Shown here: positions 25,087 through 33,033 of the stretch, piece by piece | How the letters are laid out: every line of letters starts with the position of its first letter | How positions within the stretch are numbered: position 1 is the first letter of the stretch | Source: Actinomycetota bacterium | GTDB taxonomy: Bacteria; Actinomycetota; Actinomycetes; Streptosporangiales; Streptosporangiaceae | Length of the DNA: 64,000 bases | Direction of reading: 5' to 3' | NCBI GenBank assembly: GCA_003168255.1 | Contig: PMSU01000212.1 | Span: forward strand, 1-64,000 | Made by a program: the position numbers and the translations under genes | Notes under the pieces: model-generated | Databases searched by the model: none | What the model was told of the DNA's origin: nothing | What the model saw: the letters and a program-made list of their open reading frames with translations, nothing else

Positions 25087-25262
25087 ATCGCTGCCGCCGC
25101 GGGCAGACTGCGGTGGCCGCCGGTGCGTGAGCAACGCCAGCCCTTGCGGTAATTAACCTAACAGGCTAACCTGATAAAATAGTAATCAATTGAGCCGGAT
25201 ATCCTCAGACTCTCAGCCCGAATAGAACCAGCCCAAAAATCGATCCAGTGGAGGTGGCGGCG

Positions 25263-25325
25263 ATGGCGAACGACGCGGGCGGTGGCAGGCATCGAGGCCT
25301 CCGGCATCCGCTGAGCAACTCATGA
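25263..25325 (+). CDS. 20-residue leader ORF coupled to the membrane-protein gene
   Basis: An ATG with a strong site (GTGGAGGTGGCGGCG) opens MANDAGGGRHRGLRHPLSNS and stops in TGA overlapping the next start as ATGA. The downstream ATG at 25322 has no site of its own, so its translation probably depends on reinitiation after this short frame. The peptide resembles nothing known and may exist only for coupling. Confidence 0.5.
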   Translation: MANDAGGGRHRGLRHPLSNS

Positions 25326-25720
25326 AGCCAGGGCTACCGGCCGTCGAGAGTTCCGGGCGAAGGGATCTTGTGCAAACAAGCTCCTGTCTATGGGTCTGGG
25401 GAGTGCCCGGAGCACTGGTTATTTTCGCCAACGCGGCTTGGCATGCGCACTGGCTGTCCTTCGTGGCAGCCGGCCTGCTAATGACGCTCTGCATAGCGTG
25501 GATCGGCGCAGCGTGTTACATCAATGCCAGGCGCTGCGGCCGTACCCACTGCATGATCGACGGCTACCTGCTGCCACCCCTGGCTGTCCTCGGCCTGCTG
25601 AACGTGGTCGGCGTTGTGTCTATCAGCTGGCAGTCCTACATGAACATCTTCTTTCTGATAGTCGTCCTGAGCTTCGTGCTTGAATGCTGCGGCCCGAAGT
25701 ACGTGCGACGCGGCCGATAG
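25322..25720 (+). CDS. Small membrane protein with CGRTHC and CC motifs
   Basis: The 132-residue product has four predicted transmembrane helices (about 24-42, 46-66, 82-100 and 105-122). The loop INARRCGRTHCMIDGYLLP has two cysteines and a histidine, and ECCGPKYV near the C-terminus adds a Cys pair. Related small membrane proteins with a CGRxHC loop occur in actinobacteria; their function is unknown to me. A metal or organometal transporter or chaperone role is suggested by the motifs and by the neighbouring MerB-like, CmtR-like and Csp-like genes. Translation appears coupled to the short ORF at 25263. Confidence 0.7.
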   Translation: MKPGLPAVESSGRRDLVQTSSCLWVWGVPGALVIFANAAWHAHWLSFVAAGLLMTLCIAWIGAACYINARRCGRTHCMIDGYLLPPLAVLGLLNVVGVVSISWQSYMNIFFLIVVLSFVLECCGPKYVRRGR

Positions 25721-25756
25721 CTAACTAGAGGCATGCGGCACCAGAGGGGTCCCGCT

Positions 25757-27466
25757 ATGAGACCAGCATCAATTGCCGGGCTAAAACTTACTCACGACGG
25801 CGCTGTCGCGCTAATCCGTGGCAACGAGCTAGAGTGTGTTGTTGAGCTTGAAAAAATTTACAATAATGCTCGTTATTCCAGGATAGTTCGGCTGGAACAG
25901 GTAACCGAGCTGCTTGCGCACGGCAGAATGACCACGCGGGACATCGACTCGTGGGTCCTCGATGGCTGGTTTACGGAAACTCAGCAGTCGCATGACCCGG
26001 CTATGGAGGTAGATCCCTCACCGAACCTGATCACTCAGGCAGGGGGAAGAAAGGTTCAGCTGCCGGTTGCCGCGTACCGCGAATCGGATAACCAGCCTCC
26101 GTTAGAGGGAATTTCTATAGCTAAGCCGCTCCCAGGTATTTCTGATTCCTACCGGAGCCATCACCATAGTACCGGCCATCTGGCTGGTGGCTACTGCGCC
26201 AGCCCGTTTGCCAGGCAGGAAAGAGTAGCAGCGGTCCTGGTCTGGGATGGTGGTGTCGGGCCGCGGTTGTATGTCGTGGATCCGGGCTCCCGTACGGTGC
26301 GGAGCCTGGGGGCCGTGTTGCCGCTCAAAGGTAACGCCTACATTGAGGTCATCTCACGATTCCCGCCTTTCCGCCTTCCAGAGAATTCCGATAGTAGTAC
26401 TTTTCAAAAGCACCAGCTTTCCGCGCCTGGAAAGGCAATGGCCTATGCTGGGCTGGGCAGCCTAAATCATGAACTACTGTCCGAAATGTCGCGCGCATAT
26501 CCGCTCCTCGCGCAGCAGGCGCCTTTTGTTCTTTTGCCCGTCATGCTCGCCGATAGGATTGAGGCGGCTGCACAGAGCCTGAATGTGGAGAACGCGGACG
26601 CCATCCATACCTGGCAGGCATTTCTGGGCGACCTCCTAGAACATGAGCTGGCCAGCAAGCTCGCTCGGCACGAGCTGACTAATATGCCCCTTATACTCAC
26701 CGGAGGGTGCGCGCTCAACATAGCCTGGAATACGCAGCTACGGGACGGTGGCCGATTTGCCGACGTATGGGTTCCGCCGTTTCCCAATGATTCAGGATCT
26801 GCCCTCGGAGCTGCCTGCGCGGAGATGATGCGCAGTGGTGGCCGATGGATTCTGGAGTGGGATGCCTACCGCGGTCCTTATTTGCGAGATGAGCCGATTC
26901 CGCCGGGCTGGAACGCGCGGCCAGCAGAACTGACCGCGGTGGCCGAACTGCTGCATGCTGGAATGCCGGTCATGTTCATGCACGGCCGAGCGGAACTCGG
27001 ACCCCGCGCACTTGGCCATCGCAGTATTCTGGCACCGGCGACCGATCGGGGGATGCTGGATCTCCTGAACAAGATCAAACAGCGGGAGCCGTATAGACCG
27101 GTTTCTCCTATTTGCCTGGAAGAGCGAGCGAGCGAGATATTCGATCCGGGTGGCAGCGACCCGTTTATGCTCTTCCAGCACCGCGTTCGCCCTGCGTGGA
27201 AGGAACGTATCCCTGCGGTGTCCCATTTTGACGGCACGGCGCGGCTTCAGACCATATCCGAGAAGCAGGAACCCGCCATCCACGAGCTGCTTAGTCACTA
27301 CCAGCGGCTGAGCGGAGTTCCTGTGCTGTGCAATACAAGCGCCAATTATCCTGGCCGCGGGTTTTTCCCGAGCATCGCGGACGCGCTACGGTGGGGAGGT
27401 GTAGAGCACGTGTGGTCGCAGGGGCTGCTGTACACATCCGCGAGTTCCCAGGCGACACCGAGCTGA
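25757..27466 (+). CDS. NodU/CmcH family carbamoyltransferase
   Basis: The ATG at 25757 (MRPASIAGLKL) follows AGAGGGG; one in-frame ATG lies at 25733. The 569-residue protein has the N-terminal ASKHA/Kae1-like domain (HDGAVALIRGNEL, SHHHSTGHLAGGY, VLVWDGG, LTGGCALNIAWN) and the C-terminal YrdC-like carbamoyltransferase domain (GRAELGPRALGHRSILA, REPYRPVSPICLE, LCNTSANYPGRGFF). These enzymes make carbamoyl-adenylate from carbamoyl phosphate and ATP and transfer the carbamoyl group to a hydroxyl or amine of a natural product. It converges with the dioxygenase gene and most likely belongs to the same cluster as a tailoring enzyme. Confidence 0.88.
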   Translation: MRPASIAGLKLTHDGAVALIRGNELECVVELEKIYNNARYSRIVRLEQVTELLAHGRMTTRDIDSWVLDGWFTETQQSHDPAMEVDPSPNLITQAGGRKVQLPVAAYRESDNQPPLEGISIAKPLPGISDSYRSHHHSTGHLAGGYCASPFARQERVAAVLVWDGGVGPRLYVVDPGSRTVRSLGAVLPLKGNAYIEVISRFPPFRLPENSDSSTFQKHQLSAPGKAMAYAGLGSLNHELLSEMSRAYPLLAQQAPFVLLPVMLADRIEAAAQSLNVENADAIHTWQAFLGDLLEHELASKLARHELTNMPLILTGGCALNIAWNTQLRDGGRFADVWVPPFPNDSGSALGAACAEMMRSGGRWILEWDAYRGPYLRDEPIPPGWNARPAELTAVAELLHAGMPVMFMHGRAELGPRALGHRSILAPATDRGMLDLLNKIKQREPYRPVSPICLEERASEIFDPGGSDPFMLFQHRVRPAWKERIPAVSHFDGTARLQTISEKQEPAIHELLSHYQRLSGVPVLCNTSANYPGRGFFPSIADALRWGGVEHVWSQGLLYTSASSQATPS

Positions 27467-27501
27467 TCGCGGTGCTGCTGTACCCGCCGGCGGGTAACTT
27501 T

Positions 27502-28368
27502 TTATACCGGTGCGCTGAGCCGATCAGGCGGCACGCCACCCAGGGTACCGGATCGGCTGGGCGGAATACGGGTGAATGTTACATTATCCGGGGGTGTAAT
27601 CCATCGCCTGGAGGTCCACCCGGCGGTGAGCGAATCCCAGCCAGGTACCCCGGGATAGCGAACGGGCAGGCCCGCTTCCGCAGGTGCGGGGTACCGGGCC
27701 GACTGCCACTTGAACGCGCATGACAGCCGCAGCTCATCGGTCTGGTTCGGCAGGCTCCCGTGTACGGTGAAATTGTGAAAGATGACGATATCACCCGGCT
27801 CGAATCCGGTCGTTACCCACTCCGGGCCGAAGTCGGACTGGCCATAACCGTAACCGGGCAGGTAGCCGATATTCTGCGTTCTCGGTAGAACCGCGAGTCC
27901 GCCTTGTCGCATGGGCGTATTCCCGATAGAAATCCAGGTCGACAGAACGTCCTCCGACCAGCGAACGCCTTCTTGATGAGGCTTCGCGTGAGTGCCGCCG
28001 AGGTGCTCTGGCCACATCATGTAGGGAGCCTTGCCCGGCCAGGGGTACATATCTTCCCCTAGAAGCGCTGACATGATTGCGGTAAGCCGGGTGTCAAACG
28101 CCATCCGATGAAACGACTCCAGGGCCTGCACGCCGCCGAATCCGGCCCAGTACCGTGGATCTTCCTGGCCGTTTATGAGCGGTTGGAGAGATCCGTCAGC
28201 CGCTATCCACTGAGCCCGGCGCAAGGCGTCGAGAACATCTGACTTTACCTCGCGGATTAGCTTGGAATCGATGACCCCGCGAATGAAGAGGTAGCCCTCT
28301 TCATTCATGCGCTCCCGCAATAGTTCACCATCTTCAACTTCAATGGTAGAGTCCTGCATTGCTTTCAC
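27502..28368 (-). CDS. Phytanoyl-CoA dioxygenase (PhyH)-like Fe(II)/2-oxoglutarate enzyme
   Basis: The GTG at 28368 overlaps the decarboxylase stop (GTGA); an ATG three codons later is an alternative. The 288-residue protein has the PhyH cupin core with His131-Gln-Glu133 (PHQEGVRW), His203 (FHNFTVHGSLPN) and Arg214 for 2-oxoglutarate. The acidic iron ligand is Glu rather than the usual Asp, which some members tolerate. The expected reaction is hydroxylation or another oxidation of a peptide or amino-acid-derived intermediate. The C-terminal 50 residues are Arg/Pro-rich and may be unstructured. It is the last gene of the minus-strand operon starting at 31810. Confidence 0.82.
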   Translation of the reverse strand: MKAMQDSTIEVEDGELLRERMNEEGYLFIRGVIDSKLIREVKSDVLDALRRAQWIAADGSLQPLINGQEDPRYWAGFGGVQALESFHRMAFDTRLTAIMSALLGEDMYPWPGKAPYMMWPEHLGGTHAKPHQEGVRWSEDVLSTWISIGNTPMRQGGLAVLPRTQNIGYLPGYGYGQSDFGPEWVTTGFEPGDIVIFHNFTVHGSLPNQTDELRLSCAFKWQSARYPAPAEAGLPVRYPGVPGWDSLTAGWTSRRWITPPDNVTFTRIPPSRSGTLGGVPPDRLSAPV

Positions 28369-29855
28369 CGGGGCGCACTCCTTAGTAGTCGATCCGTTGC
28401 CGGGACGGTGCTTGACGGGTCGTCGAAGCGTCGCGACCGGACGTCTTCACGGGCACGGTCGAGCAGCTTGATCAGCAGGTCGATGTCCTCGGCGCAGGTG
28501 GCGTAGTTGGTAACGCACGCCCGAAGGACTAGCCGTTCCCCGAGCCGAACCGTGAAGATGCGCGCCTCGCCTGACTGGTTGACCGCCTCCGCGACCAGAT
28601 CGGGCCCGTCGTCGGAGTCGTCGGAGTCGTCGGCGAAGCAGACGACAGGCAGGGGCGTGTCGTTCATGAGGGTCCAGCCATCGCTCCTCAGCCCATCGCG
28701 CAACTGCCACGCGAGCAGCACCTGGCGGCGCAAAGCGTCCTCGTAGCCGTGCCAGCCCGCGACTGCGAGGGACAGAAGCAGCTTGAGCCCTGCGAAGTCT
28801 CGTGACCACCTGATGGATCGGGTGTGGGGATCTACGCCTGGTTCTTCCCGGCCGGCCAGGAAGGGTACCGCTACGGCGAATGCCTGATCGAGCAGCCCGC
28901 GGTGGCGAGTGAGCAGGAGCCCGCAACCCATCGGCACCGACAGCCATTTGTGCGGGTCGAAGGTGATCGAATCCGCCTGATCAACCCCACAGAGTGCGTC
29001 GCGGAGCTCGGGCACCAAGATCGCGGCTCCTCCCCATGCCGCGTCGACGTGAACCCACACGCCTTGCCGCGCCCCAACGCCAACGACATCGGCAATGGGA
29101 TCGATGACGCCCGCATCGGTGGTGCCAGCCGTGGCGACGACCAGAAGCGGAATCCGGCCGGCGGCCAGGTCCGCCCGGATCAGCCGCTCCAGCGCCGCCG
29201 CGTCCATGCGGTGCCACTGATCCGTCGGGACCACACGGACGGCGGCGGTTCCTAGCCCGGTTACAGCCGCGGCCTTCAGGACCGATGGATGCGCGTGCCG
29301 GCTCGCGTAGATCATCGGCTGACCGGTCACTGTCTGCAGACCGCGTTCGCGGTGACCGGGAAATCGCGCTTCGAGCGCCAGCACGACAGCCGTGAGATTG
29401 GCTTCTGAGCCTCCCGAAGTGATGACGCCGTCTGCTGAAGCCGGTTCATAGCCGAACAGTCGTCCAAACGTCCGGACAAGATGGCGCTCGGTCTCGACCC
29501 CGAACGGGCTGCCCGCCCAGGACGCCAGACATGGATTGAACGCGGCAGCTAGCGCCTCGGCCACCACCCCCATGGCCGTCGGGGCGGGATCGAATAGGCC
29601 GAAGTGGCGTGGATGGAGGGCATGCGGCTCCAGCCGGCGCAGCGCGTCGACCACTCGGTCAACCGCCTCCCGCGGGGGCAGCGGACGATCGAAATCGAAT
29701 CGCTCTACGGCCGCCCGAACCTCGTCCATGTTGATTTTGGCGCTCACGCTGAGGTGCCGCACGTCGCGGTAGTAGGCCTCGATCGCCTCGCCGACCGCTC
29801 GCCACACCTCCCGTCGGGTTGCCCCGTCGAGATGCAGCGGATCCGCATGCGTCAT
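28365..29855 (-). CDS. PLP-dependent decarboxylase (group II, aromatic-amino-acid type)
   Basis: The ATG at 29855 has GGAG six bases upstream. The 496-residue enzyme has the group II decarboxylase fold: FGLFDPAPTAMGVVAEAL, TSGGSEANLTAV, HAHPSV for PLP stacking, HVDAAWGG (Asp271) and the Schiff-base lysine Lys303 in FDPHKWLSVP. Substrates in the family include Trp, Tyr, Phe, Glu and other amino acids; the sequence does not tell which. In this cluster it may decarboxylate a free amino acid used as a building block, or less likely a peptide C-terminus. A Ser/Asp run (DDSDDSDD) near residue 430 is an odd acidic insertion. Confidence 0.88.
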   Translation of the reverse strand: MTHADPLHLDGATRREVWRAVGEAIEAYYRDVRHLSVSAKINMDEVRAAVERFDFDRPLPPREAVDRVVDALRRLEPHALHPRHFGLFDPAPTAMGVVAEALAAAFNPCLASWAGSPFGVETERHLVRTFGRLFGYEPASADGVITSGGSEANLTAVVLALEARFPGHRERGLQTVTGQPMIYASRHAHPSVLKAAAVTGLGTAAVRVVPTDQWHRMDAAALERLIRADLAAGRIPLLVVATAGTTDAGVIDPIADVVGVGARQGVWVHVDAAWGGAAILVPELRDALCGVDQADSITFDPHKWLSVPMGCGLLLTRHRGLLDQAFAVAVPFLAGREEPGVDPHTRSIRWSRDFAGLKLLLSLAVAGWHGYEDALRRQVLLAWQLRDGLRSDGWTLMNDTPLPVVCFADDSDDSDDGPDLVAEAVNQSGEARIFTVRLGERLVLRACVTNYATCAEDIDLLIKLLDRAREDVRSRRFDDPSSTVPATDRLLRSAPR

Positions 29856-29900
29856 GACTGCTCCGGTAATGAACTATGGCCGGGGGGTACAGGAAGGCTC

Positions 29901-29934
29901 GATCGGGGGTGGCGGGGTTCTGCCACCCCCGATC
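29901..29934 (-). promoter_or_regulatory. Strong hairpin behind the peptide gene (attenuator-like)
   Basis: GATCGGGGGTGGC (29901-29913) and GCCACCCCCGATC (29922-29934) form a perfect 13-bp stem with an 8-base loop. It lies just after the stop of the small peptide gene and before the decarboxylase gene on the same strand. There is no U-tract, so partial termination or mRNA protection is more likely than full termination. Such hairpins after RiPP precursor genes raise precursor mRNA over enzyme mRNA. Confidence 0.7.
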
Positions 29935-29942
29935 ACCGGTCG

Positions 29943-30062
29943 TTATGAGGAGCCGCCGTAGTGGAATGAGCGGTTCTGATCGTTGTCGTCGTTCTCCGCG
30001 TCTGCTGTCGGCTCCGCGTCCTTGACGGACCAGGACTGAACGGGAAGATCAAGATTACGCAT
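29943..30062 (-). CDS. 39-residue acidic peptide, candidate RiPP precursor
   Basis: On the minus strand an ideal ribosome-binding site (AAAGGAGGTGA, 30068-30078) precedes an ATG at 30062. The product starts MRNLDLPVQSWSVKDAEP, continues with an acidic stretch (DAENDDNDQN) and ends RSFHYGGSS before TAA. The size, conserved-looking hydrophobic N-terminus, acidic leader and short C-terminal segment with His, Tyr, Gly and Ser are typical of ribosomally made modified peptides. It sits between an M29-like gene and a decarboxylase gene, and a strong hairpin follows. No known RiPP class is recognised from the sequence, and a small regulatory protein remains possible. Confidence 0.65.
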   Translation of the reverse strand: MRNLDLPVQSWSVKDAEPTADAENDDNDQNRSFHYGGSS

Positions 30063-30125
30063 CGTATTCACCTCCTTTCTCTTATGGCTTCTTTATCCGG
30101 GACGCCAGACGCCACCGGAGTCATT

Positions 30126-31103
30126 TCAGGCCGAGACCAGGAATCGGTGATTACTTTGCGCCACAATGAAGTCCATGTGGGCTCCGGTGGTTCCTTCGCC
30201 GAACCCGAGGTGGACAGGGCCAGCCCCCTCGTTCAGTTGCGAGTTGATCTGCCACTTCACTTCGGGTAGGACGCCCTGATTCGTGCCGATCCCCAGCTCA
30301 AGGGCCTGGAGGCCGTGCTCGGGATTGGTGACTTCTCGGACAGCATCGGTGAAGTCCCGGCCGGCGGCGCGGACTTCGGTCAGCACGCCGCCGTCAAGGC
30401 GCAAGCTGATGGGAGCGGCCGCCACGAGCTCGCCGCGCAGCTTGTCGGCTGCCCTGATTCTGGTGTCGCCGATCTCGCTGAAATGCCGATCGCGCGCCAC
30501 GAGAACCCCGGATGCGATGGCGGTGCCGTCGAGGCTGAACTGGTGCGGCTGATCGTGCGAATCGGTCGTGAGCGATAGTTCGCAGAAGGACCCGACGCTG
30601 ACCCACTGCCCTGGTTCAATGACGGGCTCAAGCACGGCCGCGGCACTCAGGTCATCGGAGAATGAGCAGACCAGTTCGGTGCGCTCGGGTCCGCTGCCGG
30701 TTTCCTCGGCATCGTCGGTGTAGAAGACGAGCGGTCCGGTCTGGTTCTTAATGTTGTCCACCCAGTAACGACCCTGCGCGCAAGCGGAACGATAATCCGT
30801 GATCATGACCAGTTTCTGGGTATACAGCGCCGCTTCGAGCGTCGGATCGAAATTGATGATCGGAATCACCAGCACCTTGGCAAAGGGGAATAGCTTCCTG
30901 AGGCCGGAGCTCACCAGCTGATGGCGGAGGAGAAGCACGACATTGGCATCGGGCGGGAGTTTCGACGCGTCCGCCAGCTTGAGGCCCGTCAGGCCGTAAT
31001 ACGCTGCCGCGGTTTCCAGCCACTCGCAGTCCGTGACGGCATAGATTTCGCCGTGGGGAAAGAGCTGGTGCAGCATGTTTCGCTGGTGCTGTTCTATTCT
31101 CAT
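30126..31103 (-). CDS. Aminopeptidase M29 (AmpS)-like protein
   Basis: The ATG at 31103 (MRIEQHQRNML) has GAGG seven bases upstream; a GTG at 31127 is an alternative. The 325-residue product has a Rossmann-like N-terminal half (GEIYAVTDCEWLE, ANVVLLLRHQL, KVLVIPIINFDP). Its C-terminal beta-rich half carries GLQALELGIGTNQGV, LNEGAGPVHLGFGEGTTGAHMDFIV, resembling the metal-binding region of M29 aminopeptidases. Several ligands seem altered, so it may bind a peptide without cleaving it. Next to a precursor-like peptide gene, a leader-binding or peptide-processing role is attractive but unproven. Confidence 0.55.
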   Translation of the reverse strand: MRIEQHQRNMLHQLFPHGEIYAVTDCEWLETAAAYYGLTGLKLADASKLPPDANVVLLLRHQLVSSGLRKLFPFAKVLVIPIINFDPTLEAALYTQKLVMITDYRSACAQGRYWVDNIKNQTGPLVFYTDDAEETGSGPERTELVCSFSDDLSAAAVLEPVIEPGQWVSVGSFCELSLTTDSHDQPHQFSLDGTAIASGVLVARDRHFSEIGDTRIRAADKLRGELVAAAPISLRLDGGVLTEVRAAGRDFTDAVREVTNPEHGLQALELGIGTNQGVLPEVKWQINSQLNEGAGPVHLGFGEGTTGAHMDFIVAQSNHRFLVSA

Positions 31104-31135
31104 TTCCAGTCCTCGGTGGGATGCCACTTGGTCGC

Positions 31136-31810
31136 CTACTCCTCGCGTAGTGCGATGGGGTTCGTCCGCAGGTACTCGTCGAGAATATGGCGTGACTCGT
31201 CCCTTTCCGCCTTGGGAACGGTTTCTCTCGGTCGGACCATCGAGTAGTACTCCGCCCGAAGTATTGATCCGATGATCGCATCGTGATGAGTGCCGTCGAA
31301 GTAGTAGTAATCTCGCAGTACGCCTTCAATGTGGATCAGCCCGGAGCAACAAGCCTGGATCGCGGGCTTGTTGAATACTCCGCATACAAACTCGACTCGG
31401 TGCGCGTGTTTAGTGTCGAAGAGCTGCCCGATGATCGCAAGGACCGACTCAATTCCGTACCCGATCTGCCAGCGTGCGGGATCGCCGATCATCGTGCCGA
31501 TCTCGAAGCTGGCTGGATACTGCCCGCTGCGCCAGGTAACGGCCCCTATTGACCGTCCGTCGCGATCGATGACCATCAGAAAATTATCTCGGCCATTCTC
31601 AGCGATTTTCCTGAACGCTTCGGCATTGAGATATTGCCGTGACCCACCGGCGTAGACCCACGACTTCGATGATGCCCACTTGGAAAGCAACTCGAAATCA
31701 TCATTCGTGACAGGTCCGAGTGTCACGGATGGCAATGGCAATTGAATACATTTCTGACTCGTATCGAATTCGCCGTTCGCGATGCGCATCGGTGAACGAT
31801 TGTTTGACAT
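31136..31810 (-). CDS. GNAT-family acyltransferase
   Basis: The ATG at 31810 follows AAAGGGGC. The 224-residue protein matches the RimJ/RimL-type GNAT fold: LGPVTNDDFELLSKWASS (strand 1/helix 1), FLMVIDRDGRSIGAVTWR, FEIGTMIGDPARWQIGYGIES (acyl-CoA-binding turn) and HRVEFVCGVFNKPAIQACCSGLIHIEGVLRDYYYF. It transfers an acyl group from CoA or a carrier protein to an amine. In a cluster with a peptide gene and a PKS it could acylate the peptide N-terminus, as GNATs do in known lipidated RiPP pathways; self-resistance acetylation is the alternative. It is the first gene of the minus-strand operon. Confidence 0.82.
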   Translation of the reverse strand: MSNNRSPMRIANGEFDTSQKCIQLPLPSVTLGPVTNDDFELLSKWASSKSWVYAGGSRQYLNAEAFRKIAENGRDNFLMVIDRDGRSIGAVTWRSGQYPASFEIGTMIGDPARWQIGYGIESVLAIIGQLFDTKHAHRVEFVCGVFNKPAIQACCSGLIHIEGVLRDYYYFDGTHHDAIIGSILRAEYYSMVRPRETVPKAERDESRHILDEYLRTNPIALREE

Positions 31811-32014
31811 TGTATGCCCCTTTTAAAATTAACAGAGCCGGGCCGGTCATTGACAACGCCGCCCGCTTCGCGGTCGTTGTGCTAAGGACGACGCTGTCAG
31901 CAAGCTGGCCAAAATGGAAGACATTGGCGAGTTCTGGCCATATTGATCCTGCTGCGACGCCGTATAACCATGGCAGACTTCAGGGGCCAGTCAAGCCCGG
32001 CCCGGAGGAAACAT

Positions 32015-33022
32015 ATGACGATTATCGAGGCACGGGGGCTTGGCCGAACGTTCAAGACCCGGCGGGGAGTCGTCGAGGCCGTGGCGGGCGTCGATCTGGC
32101 AGTCGAGCAGGGCGAGATCGTCGGGTTCCTCGGCCCCAATGGTGCCGGGAAGACGACTACCTTCCGCTTGCTCACAACGCTGCTGCGGCCGACTACCGGA
32201 ACGGCCACGGTTGTCGGTGCCGACCTGATCCGCGATCCGGTCGGCGTTCGCATGGGCATCGGCTACGTCCCCCAGGCCATCGGCGTGGTTGGCGGTGGCT
32301 CCGACCCGAACTCGACGGTTCGTGAGGAGCTTGTGCTGCAGGGCAGGCTCTACCGCAAGCCGGCGGCCGAGGCGGCCCGACGGGCGGACCTGCTCGTCAG
32401 GCAACTGGATTTGGTGGGACTTGAGCGCCGACTCACGAAGACGCTCTCGGGTGGCCAGCGTCGCAGGCTCGACATCGCGCTCGGCTTGGTGCACTCTCCG
32501 CGAGTCATATTCCTCGACGAGCCGAGTACCGGCCTAGACCCGCAGAGCCGCAGCAACCTCTGGGACCATATTCGCAGGCTAAGGAAGGAACTCGGTACCA
32601 CCGTGTTCCTCTCGACGCACTACCTCGATGAGGCGGACGCGCTCTGCGACAGGGTGCTGGTCATCGACCACGGGAAGGTGGTCGCGGAAGGTCGGCCGGA
32701 GGAACTGAAACAGCGCCTTTCAGGCGACATTATAACGCTCAGCCTGAACGGCGATCCAGGCATTGTGCAGGAAACGTTCGCAGGCCGCGCTGATATCCGC
32801 GAGATCACGCTTAACGGCTGCATGATGCGGCTGACCGTGCAGCACGGCGAAAGAGTGCTGCCTGAGCTGCTGCGGATTCTCGACGGCGCCGGTGTCACAC
32901 TGAATTCGGTTCAGCTGATCAGTCCCACGCTGGATGACGTGTTCCTGACTCTGACCGGGCGCGGCCTTCGTGACGGCACTATGGTCATGCCTGATCCGCT
33001 GCTGTCCGCCGCGGCCTCCTGA
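32015..33022 (+). CDS. ABC transporter ATPase, DrrA-like
   Basis: The ATG at 32015 (MTIIEARGLGRTF) follows GGAGGAAAC; upstream in-frame codons are not conserved. The 335-residue protein has Walker A GPNGAGKTTT, the Q-loop, signature LSGGQRRRLDIALGLVHSP, Walker B VIFLDEPSTGLD and the H-loop LSTHYLDEADALCD, followed by a DrrA-type C-terminal domain (residues 225-320). It would energise export of the cluster product together with the permease 11 bases downstream. The roughly 200-bp gap to the divergent GNAT gene probably holds promoters for both operons. Confidence 0.93.
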   Translation: MTIIEARGLGRTFKTRRGVVEAVAGVDLAVEQGEIVGFLGPNGAGKTTTFRLLTTLLRPTTGTATVVGADLIRDPVGVRMGIGYVPQAIGVVGGGSDPNSTVREELVLQGRLYRKPAAEAARRADLLVRQLDLVGLERRLTKTLSGGQRRRLDIALGLVHSPRVIFLDEPSTGLDPQSRSNLWDHIRRLRKELGTTVFLSTHYLDEADALCDRVLVIDHGKVVAEGRPEELKQRLSGDIITLSLNGDPGIVQETFAGRADIREITLNGCMMRLTVQHGERVLPELLRILDGAGVTLNSVQLISPTLDDVFLTLTGRGLRDGTMVMPDPLLSAAAS

Positions 33023-33033
33023 GGAGATCTGAA

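Noticed and set aside
25148-25170. Possible second iron box (TAACCTAACAGGCTAACCT)
   Set aside because: It contains one good half-site but the other half does not pair. It is better described as a TAACCT direct repeat.
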